Shown: positions 23,258-32,350 of the stretch, one piece after another | Position numbering within the stretch: position 1 is the stretch's first letter | How the letters are laid out: each line of letters begins with the position of its first letter | NCBI RefSeq assembly: GCF_000214375.1 | Contig: NC_015578.1 | Location: 2,046,001-2,110,000 of the forward strand | Length of the DNA: 64,000 bases | From: Treponema primitia ZAS-2 | GTDB taxonomy: Bacteria; Spirochaetota; Spirochaetia; Treponematales; Breznakiellaceae | Direction: 5' to 3' | Made by a program: the position numbers and the translations under genes | The notes under the pieces: model-generated | What the model was told of the DNA's origin: nothing | The model's database searches: none | What the model saw: only the letters and a program-made list of their open reading frames with translations

Positions 23258-24413
23258 TCATCTTTTCCGGTATTCTTCGTACAGGGCAATCATGGATTCG
23301 ATGAACCGTTCCACCGAATAGTTCCGGGATATTTCCACAGAACGGAGGCCCATGCGCCGCCGCTCTCCGGGATCAGAGAGTACTTCCACTGCTTTTTCCC
23401 AAAGAAACTTGTCGTCCCCTATGGCCCAGCCATTGTCCCCATTAATAACCATATCCTCAATACTGAGGTCCGCAGCGGCCACCACCGGGAGCCCCGAAGC
23501 CATGGCCTCAATAAAGGTGATGGGATGTACCTCGCTGTGGGAGGCGCTCATGAAAATCTGCGGCGGAATAGATCAGCATTATTTCATCCGGCCAATGGAG
23601 GTAGCCCGTAAAGACCACCGCGCGGCTGATACCCATCTCATTGCCCTGGGCTTCCAGTTCCCGGTGATCCGGGCCGTCCCCCACCAGAACCAGTTTTGCC
23701 TTGGGACGGCGGGCCAGGATTTCCTTAAAATTTTCCAGCAGGGTATAGACGTTCTTCTCAATACCCAGACGGCCTACAAAAACTATCACCTCATCATCCG
23801 GGGCAATATTGAAGCGCTTCCTCATGGCAGCCGCATCCTGATCTATACTGGCCGAGCGCTCCCAAAAATGGGTAAGCTCTATGCCGTTTGGTATGATCCG
23901 CACCGGTCTGGGGTATTTAATCATATCCATATAATTTTTGATCTTCTTGGACGGGGCAACAATACAACGCTGGCTCCTGAGCACATGCCGTGTATAGGCG
24001 GAAAGGTTCTTTTTAAAGAACAGCTCTATAAGCAGGGGGGCATAATAAATATAGTCCGGATAGTAGGTGTGAAAGGTATGTACCGCAGGGATATTCAGCT
24101 TCCGGCTGACCTGGCGGGAAGCAAGGTAGAGGCTGAATTCCGAATGGGTATGGATAATATCCAGGTTCAGGGGCCGGGCTATATCAATGACCTGTTTTTC
24201 AATGAAAACCCCGACCCGGTGCTGGGGTTCGCTGGGAAACTGAAAAGAAGCGACCCGGAACACCCCTTCCTCGGGCACGGCATTGGGATGCTGTACCGTA
24301 AAAATATAGGCCCGGTGCCCCCGTTTTTCTAATTCACTCTTCAAGGTCCTAACCACCGTAACCACCCCGTTTACCTGGGGGGTATAGGTGTCAGTGAAGA
24401 TACCAATATTCAT
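23258..24413 (-). pseudogene. GT4 glycosyltransferase with one frameshift
   Basis: Residues 1-287 read [20 protein letters not shown] ... LIYSAADF in one frame. The rest ([21 protein letters not shown] ... EEYRKR) continues in another, with the switch at the A/T run 23553-23556, where one base seems missing. Restored, it is a normal ~385-residue GT4 enzyme with the E-x7-E motif ([11 protein letters not shown]). Close to glucosyl/mannosyl-diacylglycerol or phosphatidylinositol-type synthases ([18 protein letters not shown]). Either a real mutation or a homopolymer sequencing error. Confidence 0.82.
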
Positions 24414-24558
24414 AATCCGCTAATCCTCCGATACATCTTCAGTATAACGTTTTTTTTCCGCCACTTCTACAAATATCTGGAACAAAAACCATATTTCAAA
24501 TATACTTACGTTTATTCTGTTAAAAAGTCCAAAAATTCTTTCTTAAGGAGCGGTTCCA

Positions 24559-26022
24559 ATGATCGGAATCATTTTTCTGGTGGTATTCCTTGCATTAATG
24601 ACCGGAATCGGCATCTGGGGTATGAAAAAGACTAAAACCCTGGGGGATTTCTTTTTAGGCGGCCGCAGCCTGGGCCCCTGGGTTTCTGCGGTGGCCTACG
24701 GAACATCCTATTTTTCGGCGGTTATTTTTATCGGCTTTGCCGGAACCCAGGGCTGGCAATTCGGGCTTAACGCCCTGTGGATAGCCCTGGGCAACGCCGT
24801 TATCGGCGCGGGGGCGGCCTGGCTGGTGCTGGCCCGGCGGACCCGGCGCATCACCCAAAACCTGGACGCCATGACCATGCCTGAATACCTCCAGGAACGC
24901 TACGGGGCAAAACACCTCAAACCAGTGGCGGCTTCGATAATTTTCTTCTTCCTGCTGCCCTATTCGGCCTCGGTATTTAAGGGCTTGGGCCATCTATTTG
25001 AAAAGGTTTTTGGCATACCCTACGATCTGGCCCTGCTGATCATGATCGCCTTTACGGGGATTTACCTGATCCTGGGGGGCTATTTCGCCATCGCCATCAC
25101 CGACTTTATCCAGGGTATCATCATGTTTGCCGGGGCGGCGATCATGATCCTGGTCCTTTCCGGCCAAGGGGGCGGCTACTTTGAGATGATACGCAAGGTG
25201 GCGGAAAACTACGCCATCCATGTGCCCCCGGCAAACCAACCCTCGACGCTGACGGTGATCTCCCTGGTGTTCATGACCAGCTTCGGCACCTGGGGACTTC
25301 CCCAGATGACCCAGAAATTCTACGCCATTAAAAACGAAGCGGTGATCCCCAAGGCGGCCATAGTCACCACGGTTTTCGCCCTGATGATAGGCTTTGCCGC
25401 CTATTCCACCGGCGTTTTTGCCCACGTGTTCTTCGACCTGACCACGGTGCCAAGAACCGCCGCCGGGGGGATCAACTACGACCTCATCGTCCCCACCCTG
25501 CTCACTGCCCACCTGCCAGAGCTGCTCCTGGCCCTGATCATGCTCCTGGTACTTTCCGCCTCCATGTCCACCCTATCCTCTCTGGTTCTGGTCTCCTCCT
25601 CCTCGGTGGCCATTGACATGAATCCCAACCGGGTAAACGTCAAAACCGGCAAAGACAATTCGGTAGCCATGATGCGCCTCCTGTCGGGGGTCTTTATCAT
25701 CATCTCCTACTTTATCTCCCGGTTCCAGATCAGCATCATCGTGTACCTCATGTCCCTGAGCTGGGGCGCGGTCTCCGGCTCCTTTGCGGCCCCCTACATA
25801 CTCAGCCTCTACTCCAAAAAGGTCACCAAGGCCGGAGCATACGCAGGGCTCCTCACGGGGCTGGGGGTAGAAATCGCGCTGTTCTTTATCCTGGGCGCTT
25901 CCCGGTCCCCATTGACGGCGTCTATTGCCATTGTGGTCCCCTTTATCGTGGTACCCGTAGTATCACTGTTCACCGCGCCGCCGGATAAGGCCCTGCTGGA
26001 CAAGGCTTTCCAAGGAGTATGA
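24559..26022 (+). CDS. Sodium:solute symporter (SSS family)
   Basis: 487 residues, about 13 hydrophobic segments. The start GIIFLVVFLALMTGIGIWG, LGDFFLGGRSLGPWVSAVAY and the sodium-site region 'TSYFSAVIFIGFAG' are typical of the PutP/PanF/SglT family. An AAGGAG site lies 9 bases before ATG 24559. Directly upstream of iorA-iorB-paaK, so the substrate may be an amino acid or aromatic acid that feeds that pathway. That is inference from gene order; proline, pantothenate or sugar transport cannot be excluded. Confidence 0.85.
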   Translation: MIGIIFLVVFLALMTGIGIWGMKKTKTLGDFFLGGRSLGPWVSAVAYGTSYFSAVIFIGFAGTQGWQFGLNALWIALGNAVIGAGAAWLVLARRTRRITQNLDAMTMPEYLQERYGAKHLKPVAASIIFFFLLPYSASVFKGLGHLFEKVFGIPYDLALLIMIAFTGIYLILGGYFAIAITDFIQGIIMFAGAAIMILVLSGQGGGYFEMIRKVAENYAIHVPPANQPSTLTVISLVFMTSFGTWGLPQMTQKFYAIKNEAVIPKAAIVTTVFALMIGFAAYSTGVFAHVFFDLTTVPRTAAGGINYDLIVPTLLTAHLPELLLALIMLLVLSASMSTLSSLVLVSSSSVAIDMNPNRVNVKTGKDNSVAMMRLLSGVFIIISYFISRFQISIIVYLMSLSWGAVSGSFAAPYILSLYSKKVTKAGAYAGLLTGLGVEIALFFILGASRSPLTASIAIVVPFIVVPVVSLFTAPPDKALLDKAFQGV

Positions 26023-26061
26023 GGCGGTATCATAAAGGGATTTACCACCCGGTGGATTTTC

Positions 26062-26091
26062 CTTTGTGCCCATGATAGAATGGGCACAAAG
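26062..26091 (+). promoter_or_regulatory. 12-bp perfect hairpin at the iorA ribosome site
   Basis: CTTTGTGCCCAT (26062-26073), loop GATAGA, ATGGGCACAAAG (26080-26091), directly followed by GAGGAGGG, the ribosome site of iorA. A second small stem CCACC-CGGTGG lies just upstream (26046-26056). There is no T-run after the long stem, so it looks more like an mRNA control or processing element than a terminator. Confidence 0.55.
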
Positions 26092-26102
26092 AGGAGGGAA
26101 AA

Positions 26103-27776
26103 TTGAAAGAACAGGCACTTTTAGGGGATGAAGCGGCTGCCCTTGGGGCTATACACGCCGGGCTTTCCGCGGCCTACGGGTATCCCGGCACCCCCTCTAC
26201 TGAAATAATGGAATACCTTATCGAAAATGCCCAGGGCAGCGCCCTTGCACCGGGCGCCTTTCTCGCCTCCTGGTGTGTGAATGAAAAGACCGCCCTGGAG
26301 GCGGCCCTGGGGGTCTCCTTTGCGGGAAAACGGGCCATGGTGACCATGAAACATGTGGGGCTCAATGTGGCATCGGACCCCTTCATGAATGGCGCCCTCC
26401 TGGGCATCAAGGGAGGCCTGGTAATCGCCGTGGCAGACGACCCGGGAATGCACAGTTCCCAGAACGAGCAGGATTCCCGGTTCTACGCCAGTTTCGCTAT
26501 GGTCCCTTGCCTGGAACCCCGGAACCAACAGGAAGCATACACCATGACCAGGGAAGCCTTTGATCTTTCTGAGAAATTCCAGGTTCCGGTATTGCTGCGC
26601 ATGACCACCCGGCTTTCCCATGCCAGGGCCCAAATTAAAACTGAGCCGGAGCGGGCCCGGAATCCCCTTTCCAAGGCCGGGGATAAAACCCAGTGGATGC
26701 TCCTCCCTGCCTATGCCCGGCGGAACTATATCTCCTTGATCGAAAAGCAGCGGGGGCTTCTGGAATGGTCCGTTGTTCACCCCTCCAACAAACTGGAACT
26801 GGAGGGCCGGGACTTAAGTCTGGCTGTGATCACTTCCGGCCTGGGGGGCAACTACTACGAAGAAAACCTGGAGGATCTGGTTAAATCCCGTGGGGGGAAA
26901 ACCCCTGCCCGGCTCCACATCGGCGCATATCCCCTGCCGGAGGCTTCCATACTCAGGCTCTGCGAAAAGGCCGACAGGGTTATTGTTATTGAGGAAGGCC
27001 AGCCGGTGATCGAAGAACGGCTCCGTGGTATACTCACCCACAGTATTACTGTTAATGGAAAACTTGACGGGACCGTAAGCCGTACCGGGGAACTGGACCC
27101 GGACGTGGTGCGCCTGGGCCTGGCCCTGCCCCCCCGACCGGGGGTACTGAACAGCGGTACTGTAAGTCTGCCTAAGCTGCCGGGCCGGCCGCCCCAGCTC
27201 TGTACCGGCTGCCCCCACGGGGACAGTTACGAAACCATCAAGAAGGTTATTCAGGAACTTGATCCCGCCGAAGGGCATCCCAATACGGCGATCAACTCCG
27301 ACATAGGCTGCTATGCCCTGGGGGCTACCCCACCCTACTCGGTGCCCGAATCCATCGTCTGCATGGGCGCTTCTGTGGGTATGGCCCGGGGCGCAGCTGA
27401 GGCGGGGATCAAATACGCCATCGGCGTCATCGGGGACTCCACCTTCCTCCATTCGGGGATCCCTCCCCTGATCGACGCGATTATTGCGGACACCCCTATG
27501 ACCCTTATCATCCTGGACAATTCTATCGTGGCTATGACCGGCTGCCAGCAAACCATGATTGGCTCAGACAAATTCACCCCCCTTATACTGGGCCTGGGGA
27601 TCAAGAGCGAACATCTGGTTGAGTTGGAAGCCAAGCGGCAGCTCTTGGAAGAAAACGCAGTAAAACTGAAAAAAGAAATCGAATACCCGGGTCTCTCGGT
27701 GGTGATCTTCAAGCGGGAATGTCTGGAAGCCTTCCGGAAACGGCGAAAGGCAGAAACCCAGGGAGGCTCAAAATGA
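26103..27776 (+). CDS. iorA: Indolepyruvate:ferredoxin oxidoreductase, alpha subunit, without C-terminal ferredoxin domain
   Basis: 557 residues from TTG 26103 (GAGGAGGG upstream). N-terminal pyrimidine domain (AYGYPGTPSTEIMEYL); the C-terminal thiamine diphosphate domain with TGCPHG, GDSTFLHSGI and ILDNSIVAMTG. It converts aryl pyruvates from aromatic amino acids to arylacetyl-CoA with reduction of ferredoxin. Usual IorA proteins are over 600 residues and end with two [4Fe-4S] clusters; this one stops at VVIFKRECLEAFRKRRK and has none, and the stop overlaps the iorB ATG, so it is not a frameshift. The electron route must differ. Confidence 0.88.
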   Translation: MKEQALLGDEAAALGAIHAGLSAAYGYPGTPSTEIMEYLIENAQGSALAPGAFLASWCVNEKTALEAALGVSFAGKRAMVTMKHVGLNVASDPFMNGALLGIKGGLVIAVADDPGMHSSQNEQDSRFYASFAMVPCLEPRNQQEAYTMTREAFDLSEKFQVPVLLRMTTRLSHARAQIKTEPERARNPLSKAGDKTQWMLLPAYARRNYISLIEKQRGLLEWSVVHPSNKLELEGRDLSLAVITSGLGGNYYEENLEDLVKSRGGKTPARLHIGAYPLPEASILRLCEKADRVIVIEEGQPVIEERLRGILTHSITVNGKLDGTVSRTGELDPDVVRLGLALPPRPGVLNSGTVSLPKLPGRPPQLCTGCPHGDSYETIKKVIQELDPAEGHPNTAINSDIGCYALGATPPYSVPESIVCMGASVGMARGAAEAGIKYAIGVIGDSTFLHSGIPPLIDAIIADTPMTLIILDNSIVAMTGCQQTMIGSDKFTPLILGLGIKSEHLVELEAKRQLLEENAVKLKKEIEYPGLSVVIFKRECLEAFRKRRKAETQGGSK

Positions 27777-28360
27777 AAAAAGATATCATCCTAGCCGGTG
27801 TTGGCGGACAGGGAGTACTCTCCATTGCCGCCATCATCGCCCAGGCTGCGGTAAGCGTTGGCCTTTTGGTGCGCCAGTCCGAGGTGCACGGCATGGCCCA
27901 GCGGGGGGGCGCGGTGCTGGCACACCTGCGGCTTTCGGACACCGGCATTGCCTCGGACCTGGTACCCCAGGGCGGGGCGGATCTGATCATTTCCATGGAA
28001 CCTGTGGAGAGCCTCCGCTACACCGCATGGCTTGCCCCAGAGGGCGCCCTGGTGACCGCTGCGGAACCCTTCATCAATATCCCGGATTACCCTGACATCG
28101 CAGTAATACTGAAGACCATCGCAGACTTCCCGGTGAACAGGATCGTTGATGCGGCGGCCCTGGCCAAAGAAGCGGGCCTTACCAGAGCGGTAAACATGGT
28201 CATGGTCGGCGCCGCCTCCCCCTTTCTCCCCATTCGGTCGCCAAGCCTGGAAGCCACCATCGCCGCCATGTTCGCCTCAAAGGATCCGTCCGTAGCGGAG
28301 GCTAACAAAAAGGCTTTTAATCTGGGCCGCATTGCTGCTACAAAAGAAGGCGCTAAATGA
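27773..28360 (+). CDS. iorB: Indolepyruvate oxidoreductase, beta subunit
   Basis: 195 residues from ATG 27773 (GGGAGG upstream; ATGA overlap with iorA). IILAGVGGQGVLSIAAIIAQ and RQSEVHGMAQRGGAVLAHLR are the gamma-type domain signatures of 2-oxoacid:ferredoxin oxidoreductases, which bind CoA. Works with IorA in the cytosol. Its stop overlaps the paaK start. Confidence 0.9.
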   Translation: MKKDIILAGVGGQGVLSIAAIIAQAAVSVGLLVRQSEVHGMAQRGGAVLAHLRLSDTGIASDLVPQGGADLIISMEPVESLRYTAWLAPEGALVTAAEPFINIPDYPDIAVILKTIADFPVNRIVDAAALAKEAGLTRAVNMVMVGAASPFLPIRSPSLEATIAAMFASKDPSVAEANKKAFNLGRIAATKEGAK

Positions 28361-29703
28361 GTAAATCAGGCTCCCCCATCAAACAGTTGCCTCAATTCCA
28401 ATATTGGCACCAGAAAATCGAAACCATGCCCCGGGGCCACCTGGAGACCCTTCAGCTGGAACGGCTGCAGAACATGGTGGACCGCGCCATGTTAACCCCC
28501 TTTTACGCCCCTAAGCTCAAGGCCGTGGGAATAAACGGGTCCGAGGATATCAAAGGCCTGGATGACCTTAAACGTATCCCCTTTACTACGAAGAACGATC
28601 TCCGGGATGGCTTCCCCTACGGGTTCCTCAGCATACCCAAGGAAGATGTGGTGCGCCTCCACGCCTCAAGCGGCACCACCGGAACCCCCACCACCATCTA
28701 CTATAGCAAAGATGACTTGAGTCGCTGGGCCAGCTATGTAGCCCGGTGCATCTACGGGACCGGCTGTAACCATGGGGACGTATTTCAGAACATGATCACC
28801 TACGGCCTCTTTACCGGCGGCCTGGGTTTCCATGCCGGGGCTGAAGAAGTGGGAATGATGGTGATCCCCTCGGGGAGCGGAAATACCACCCGGCAGTTCC
28901 GGCTCATGCAGGACTTCGGTACTACCGTGGTCCACGCCACTCCCAGTTTCCTCCTCCACGTGGAATCCATCATGCGTGCCGAAGGGGTCAGCCGGGACAG
29001 CATCAAACTCAAGCGGGCCTTTGCCGGGGCGGAACCCTATTCGGAAGACACCCGCCGCCGCATCGAAGAATTGCTCCATATCGACGTGTACAATTCCTAT
29101 GGCCTTTCAGAGATGAACGGCCCCGGTGTCGCCTTTGAGTGCCAGTGCAAGGACGGCCTCCACATCTGGGAGGACGGCTACATCCCGGAGATCGTCAATC
29201 CTGATACCCTGGAACCAGTTCCGGACGGCGAAATCGGGGAGCTTGTCATCACCATCCTCTGCCGGGAAGCCACACCAATACTGCGCTACCGCACCCGGGA
29301 TCTGACAGGCTTCTACACCGAGCCCTGCGCCTGCGGCAGAACCCATCGCCGTCTCCGCCGCATCACCGGCCGATCCGACGATATGCTGATCATCAACGGG
29401 GTAAATGTTTTCCCCAGCCAGATTGAGGAAGTGATCATGGCCATGAAAGAAGTGGGAAACAACTACCTTATCGAGATCGAGAAGGATGGGGTACTGGACA
29501 AACTCACGGTCAAAACCGAGGTAGGCCCGGATATCTTCATGGACGATTCTCGGCCCCTGAACTCCCTGCGGGAGCGGATACGCAAGACCCTCCAGGCATC
29601 GATCACCATCAACCCCCGGGTGGAACTCCACGAATCAGGCAGCCTCCCAGTGTCCGAAGGCAAGGCCAAGCGGGTCTACGATAAGCGGCCTAAGGATGTT
29701 TAA
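28357..29703 (+). CDS. paaK: Phenylacetate-CoA ligase (PaaK family), copy 1
   Basis: 448 residues. Adenylate-forming core: SSGTTGTPTTIYYS phosphate loop, [18 protein letters not shown], and in the C-terminal domain YRTRDLTGFY, CACGRTHRRLRRITGRSDDM and [13 protein letters not shown]. In fermenting anaerobes this enzyme works in reverse next to Ior, making arylacetate and ATP from arylacetyl-CoA. The overlapping ATGA with iorB supports one operon and that role. The Cys-x-Cys-Gly segment can bind zinc. A second, less similar copy is at 48088. Confidence 0.9.
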   Translation: MSKSGSPIKQLPQFQYWHQKIETMPRGHLETLQLERLQNMVDRAMLTPFYAPKLKAVGINGSEDIKGLDDLKRIPFTTKNDLRDGFPYGFLSIPKEDVVRLHASSGTTGTPTTIYYSKDDLSRWASYVARCIYGTGCNHGDVFQNMITYGLFTGGLGFHAGAEEVGMMVIPSGSGNTTRQFRLMQDFGTTVVHATPSFLLHVESIMRAEGVSRDSIKLKRAFAGAEPYSEDTRRRIEELLHIDVYNSYGLSEMNGPGVAFECQCKDGLHIWEDGYIPEIVNPDTLEPVPDGEIGELVITILCREATPILRYRTRDLTGFYTEPCACGRTHRRLRRITGRSDDMLIINGVNVFPSQIEEVIMAMKEVGNNYLIEIEKDGVLDKLTVKTEVGPDIFMDDSRPLNSLRERIRKTLQASITINPRVELHESGSLPVSEGKAKRVYDKRPKDV

Positions 29704-29725
29704 AAGATAAACTACAGGAATGAAG

Positions 29726-29832
29726 ATTTACCACAGGGAGCGCAGAGAAAGAACACTGGTCCAGTCTGATTTTCTGTGCCTTTCTTTCTCTGTGTATCTC
29801 TGCGTAATTCCTCTGTGAGCTCTGCGGTAAAT
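29726..29832. repeat. Dispersed-type inverted repeat
   Basis: ATTTACCACAGGGAGCGCAGAG (29726 on) is imperfectly inverted at about 29811-29832 (CTCTGTGAGCTCTGCGGTAAAT), with a second GAGAAAG...CTTTCTCTG pairing inside. Sequences of the 'ACCACAGAGNNCACAGAG' type are widespread as dispersed repeats in bacterial genomes and give spurious 'HREHTE...' peptides in translation. It lies in the 333-base gap after paaK and may act as a terminator. Confidence 0.55.
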
Positions 29833-29935
29833 ATTCCGTATGCTCTCTATGGCAGATCTTCCCATACTTCTCTGTAATTCCAATAGTAACAAGAAACAAA
29901 CCTTTTACTTTTTTTTATTTTTTTCAGATTTTCTA

Positions 29936-30000
29936 TTGACATATTCTTACTAATCCTATATTTTTAATCAATTCTTATTAAAAATAAGTGTTTTATAGGA
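29936..30000 (+). promoter_or_regulatory. Promoter 1 of the binding-protein/radical-SAM cluster, split operator
   Basis: TTGACA (29936-29941), 17 bases, TATTTT (29959-29964). TCCTATA (29954-29960) overlaps the -10, and its inverse TATAGGA follows at 29994-30000. Between them is a perfect 10-bp AT hairpin, TATTTTTAAT ... ATTAAAAATA (29959-29968/29977-29986). Same -35, spacing and arms as promoter 2 at 34621, where the arms are only 5 bases apart. Confidence 0.65.
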
Positions 30001-30036
30001 ATTTACAAATTTTTATATACTATAAAGAAGGACAAA

Positions 30037-31044
30037 ATGAAAAAGAACCAACTGTTTCTGCTCCTGCTGGCCGGTATTTTCGCCGCTACGCTTATCCTGG
30101 GAGGATGCGCAAAAAAGGAGGCCCTGGCAGCCGGAGAGCAGACTATTGACAAGATCCGGCTGGGAGTCATGGCTGGGGCCACCCTGGTAGCAGATGTCGG
30201 GGTTGCCGATGGAATCTTCAAAAAACACGGCCTGGATGTGGAGATAACCACCTTTGCGGCGGGGATCAACACCATTGACGCCATTACCATAGGTCAGCTT
30301 GATATCGGCCTTGCGGCGGATTTCGCCATTCTTAACCGTATCGGAGGTACCCCTAACAGCCCCTTACGGATATTCACCGGGAACGCCAGCATACTCAACA
30401 ATTCCCAGCTTTTTTCACAGGACCCATCGGTAAAAACCCCGGCGGATCTGGCGGGTAAATCGGTATTGGTTCACCTGGGCACCGTGGGAGAATACTATTG
30501 GGCCCAGACTTGGACCGGTGTGGGGGTTCCTGAGTCACGGATCAAATACCTACCCGTGGACAGTCCCCTGGAAGCGGTGGCCGTACTCCAGACAGGAGCC
30601 GCCCAGGGCTATTATGCCAACGGAAAAACTGCGGAGGAAGTCAAAAAAATCGAGGGGATCCATGTGGTCGGGGAGTTGCACGACTATGTGCCTTCCACGG
30701 TGGGCATTCTTATCGCCAGCGAACAATTCCTGAGGGAACATCAGCGGGCGGTAGAAAAATACCTTAAGGCGCTGGATGAACTCTACGGTATTGTTGCAAA
30801 AGATCCCCAGCGGGCGGCGGAAATTTCCTATAAAACCAGTGGAGTCCCTGTGGAAATCGGGCTTCAAACACTTAAAACGCAAACTCTGGCAGTAGATGTC
30901 AACCAGGATACTTTTGACGCTTTGAAAGCCATGTACCAATGGCTTGAAGGGAAGGGATTGATCAAGTATCCCTACGATCTTTACAAGACCGTCGATACCA
31001 CAGCCCTCAAGGCGGCATTCCCCGACAGAGCGGTGTACAAATAG
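30037..31044 (+). CDS. THI5/SsuA-like ABC binding lipoprotein, paralogue 1
   Basis: 335 residues. Lipoprotein signal ends at LILGGC (Cys24). The mature part (GATLVADVGVADGIFKKHGL, FAAGINTIDAITIGQLDIGL, TPADLAGKSVLVHLGTVGEY) is an NMT1/THI5-like periplasmic binding protein of the NitT/TauT/SsuA type, the class that binds sulfonates, nitrate, aryl sulfates or pyrimidines. 'G-Q-L-D-I/V-G' is constant in all four paralogues here. A radical-SAM gene follows 51 bases later, and the ATPase and permease genes are in the same cluster. Ligand unknown. Confidence 0.85.
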   Translation: MKKNQLFLLLLAGIFAATLILGGCAKKEALAAGEQTIDKIRLGVMAGATLVADVGVADGIFKKHGLDVEITTFAAGINTIDAITIGQLDIGLAADFAILNRIGGTPNSPLRIFTGNASILNNSQLFSQDPSVKTPADLAGKSVLVHLGTVGEYYWAQTWTGVGVPESRIKYLPVDSPLEAVAVLQTGAAQGYYANGKTAEEVKKIEGIHVVGELHDYVPSTVGILIASEQFLREHQRAVEKYLKALDELYGIVAKDPQRAAEISYKTSGVPVEIGLQTLKTQTLAVDVNQDTFDALKAMYQWLEGKGLIKYPYDLYKTVDTTALKAAFPDRAVYK

Positions 31045-31095
31045 CAAAAATCCGTCCCGGCTATTGTCTGGGGCGGTAAAAAATGGAGGTATTTT

Positions 31096-32307
31096 ATGAG
31101 TGACCTGAAAGAAGCGCTGTACGATGAGCTCAAGCTCAAATTGGCCCTGGGGCTTGAGGGGGTTCGCTATGATGAGGGAGCCTTTGACAAGCTGATCCAG
31201 CAAAACGCCGCCCTGAAAAAGCGGGAGATTTGTACCTGGGACAAGGACCTGATTACCAAAAGAAGCTATGTCCTTCCTTATGCGGTAGTTCTGCCCCTGG
31301 GAATTCAAGCGGCAGTGGTAGCGGACAGACATTCTCCCTATAAAATCTCGGAGAAGGACGGGGTATTCAGTCTCTCCTACTTTGGGGAATGGATAGCAAA
31401 TCTGGACTTTCCCAAACCTCCGGCTTTCTATTCAAAGCTTACCAGTGATGGCACGCCCATGCGGGAAGTCGCTAACGATTCTTCCGGCGGCAGCCAGGAT
31501 AAAAGTATTGTAATCGGTTATAGCACCGAGTGTGCCCTCAAGGACAAAGGAAATTTTTGCCTTTTTTGCACCCAGGGGCAATCAAAGGGGCTCGATAAAA
31601 ACGCGGAGATTCCGCCCTTCCGCAATCCGCTTCAGATCGCCGAAACCGTGGAAGCGGCTTACAGCGAAGGTTTCAGCCACCTGACCATCACCGGAGGTTT
31701 TATCCCTGAGCGGCGGGAAGTGGAATACTACCTGGACGTTGCGGAAGCCGTCAAGGACAGATTGGGGGTGGATGACTTTAACGGTACCGCCTGTATTGGC
31801 GCCCCCCAGGACATTTACGTTATTGATAAGTACAAAGAAGCAGGGTTCAGTACCATTGCTTTCAATATTGAAGTATGGAATGAACAGTACTTTAATATCG
31901 TATGCCCAGGTAAGGTGGAGATGTGCGGTACCTTTGATCATTGGGTCAAAACCATAGAATACGCCATATCCGTATTTGGAAAGGGGAAGGTCCGCAGTAA
32001 TTTTGTTGTGGGTCTTCAGCCCAAGGATGTTCTCTTTCAGGGATTCGATTATCTTGCCTCCATCGGAGTGGTCACTGTCGCTTCCAGCTGGGTTCCCGTC
32101 ATCGGTTCCCCCCTGGAAGGGTTCCGTTCTCCCACGGTGGATTGGCACTGGGATGCCCAGCTCCAGCACGTAAGACTTCTGCAAAAGTACGGGCGTACAT
32201 ACGAGGAATTATTTAACGCCTCCCCGTCCAGAACCCTGACCGCAGAGATATACCAAATTGAAAGTGAGGAACTGCCCGCATTCAGGCAGCAGAAAATCGC
32301 CATATAG
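31096..32307 (+). CDS. Radical-SAM protein with CX8CX2C motif, paralogue 1
   Basis: 403 residues, cytosolic. Cys146, Cys155 and Cys158 (ECALKDKGNFCLFC) form a CX8CX2C cluster motif instead of the usual CX3CX2C. The SAM-binding 'GGF' (TITGGFIPERRE, 199-208) and a TIM-barrel-like order follow: FNGTACIGAPQD, FNIEVWNEQYF, CPGKVEMCG, GLQPKDVLF. The region resembles biotin-synthase-related/HmdB-like enzymes. The reaction is unknown. A GGAGG site precedes ATG 31096. It sits between binding proteins 1 and 2, so it may modify or cleave the imported compound. Confidence 0.78.
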   Translation: MSDLKEALYDELKLKLALGLEGVRYDEGAFDKLIQQNAALKKREICTWDKDLITKRSYVLPYAVVLPLGIQAAVVADRHSPYKISEKDGVFSLSYFGEWIANLDFPKPPAFYSKLTSDGTPMREVANDSSGGSQDKSIVIGYSTECALKDKGNFCLFCTQGQSKGLDKNAEIPPFRNPLQIAETVEAAYSEGFSHLTITGGFIPERREVEYYLDVAEAVKDRLGVDDFNGTACIGAPQDIYVIDKYKEAGFSTIAFNIEVWNEQYFNIVCPGKVEMCGTFDHWVKTIEYAISVFGKGKVRSNFVVGLQPKDVLFQGFDYLASIGVVTVASSWVPVIGSPLEGFRSPTVDWHWDAQLQHVRLLQKYGRTYEELFNASPSRTLTAEIYQIESEELPAFRQQKIAI

Positions 32308-32350
32308 AATTACAGGTACTGTAAAGACTGAACAAAAAAGGAAAGATAAA

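Noticed and set aside
29690-29899. Open frame with HREHTE-type peptide
   Set aside because: It is the translation of a known kind of dispersed non-coding inverted repeat and has no ribosome site.
30037-31044. Thiamine (THI5/ThiY) pathway with a TPP riboswitch
   Set aside because: The binding proteins are only THI5-like by fold. No thiamine genes and no TPP riboswitch core are visible upstream.
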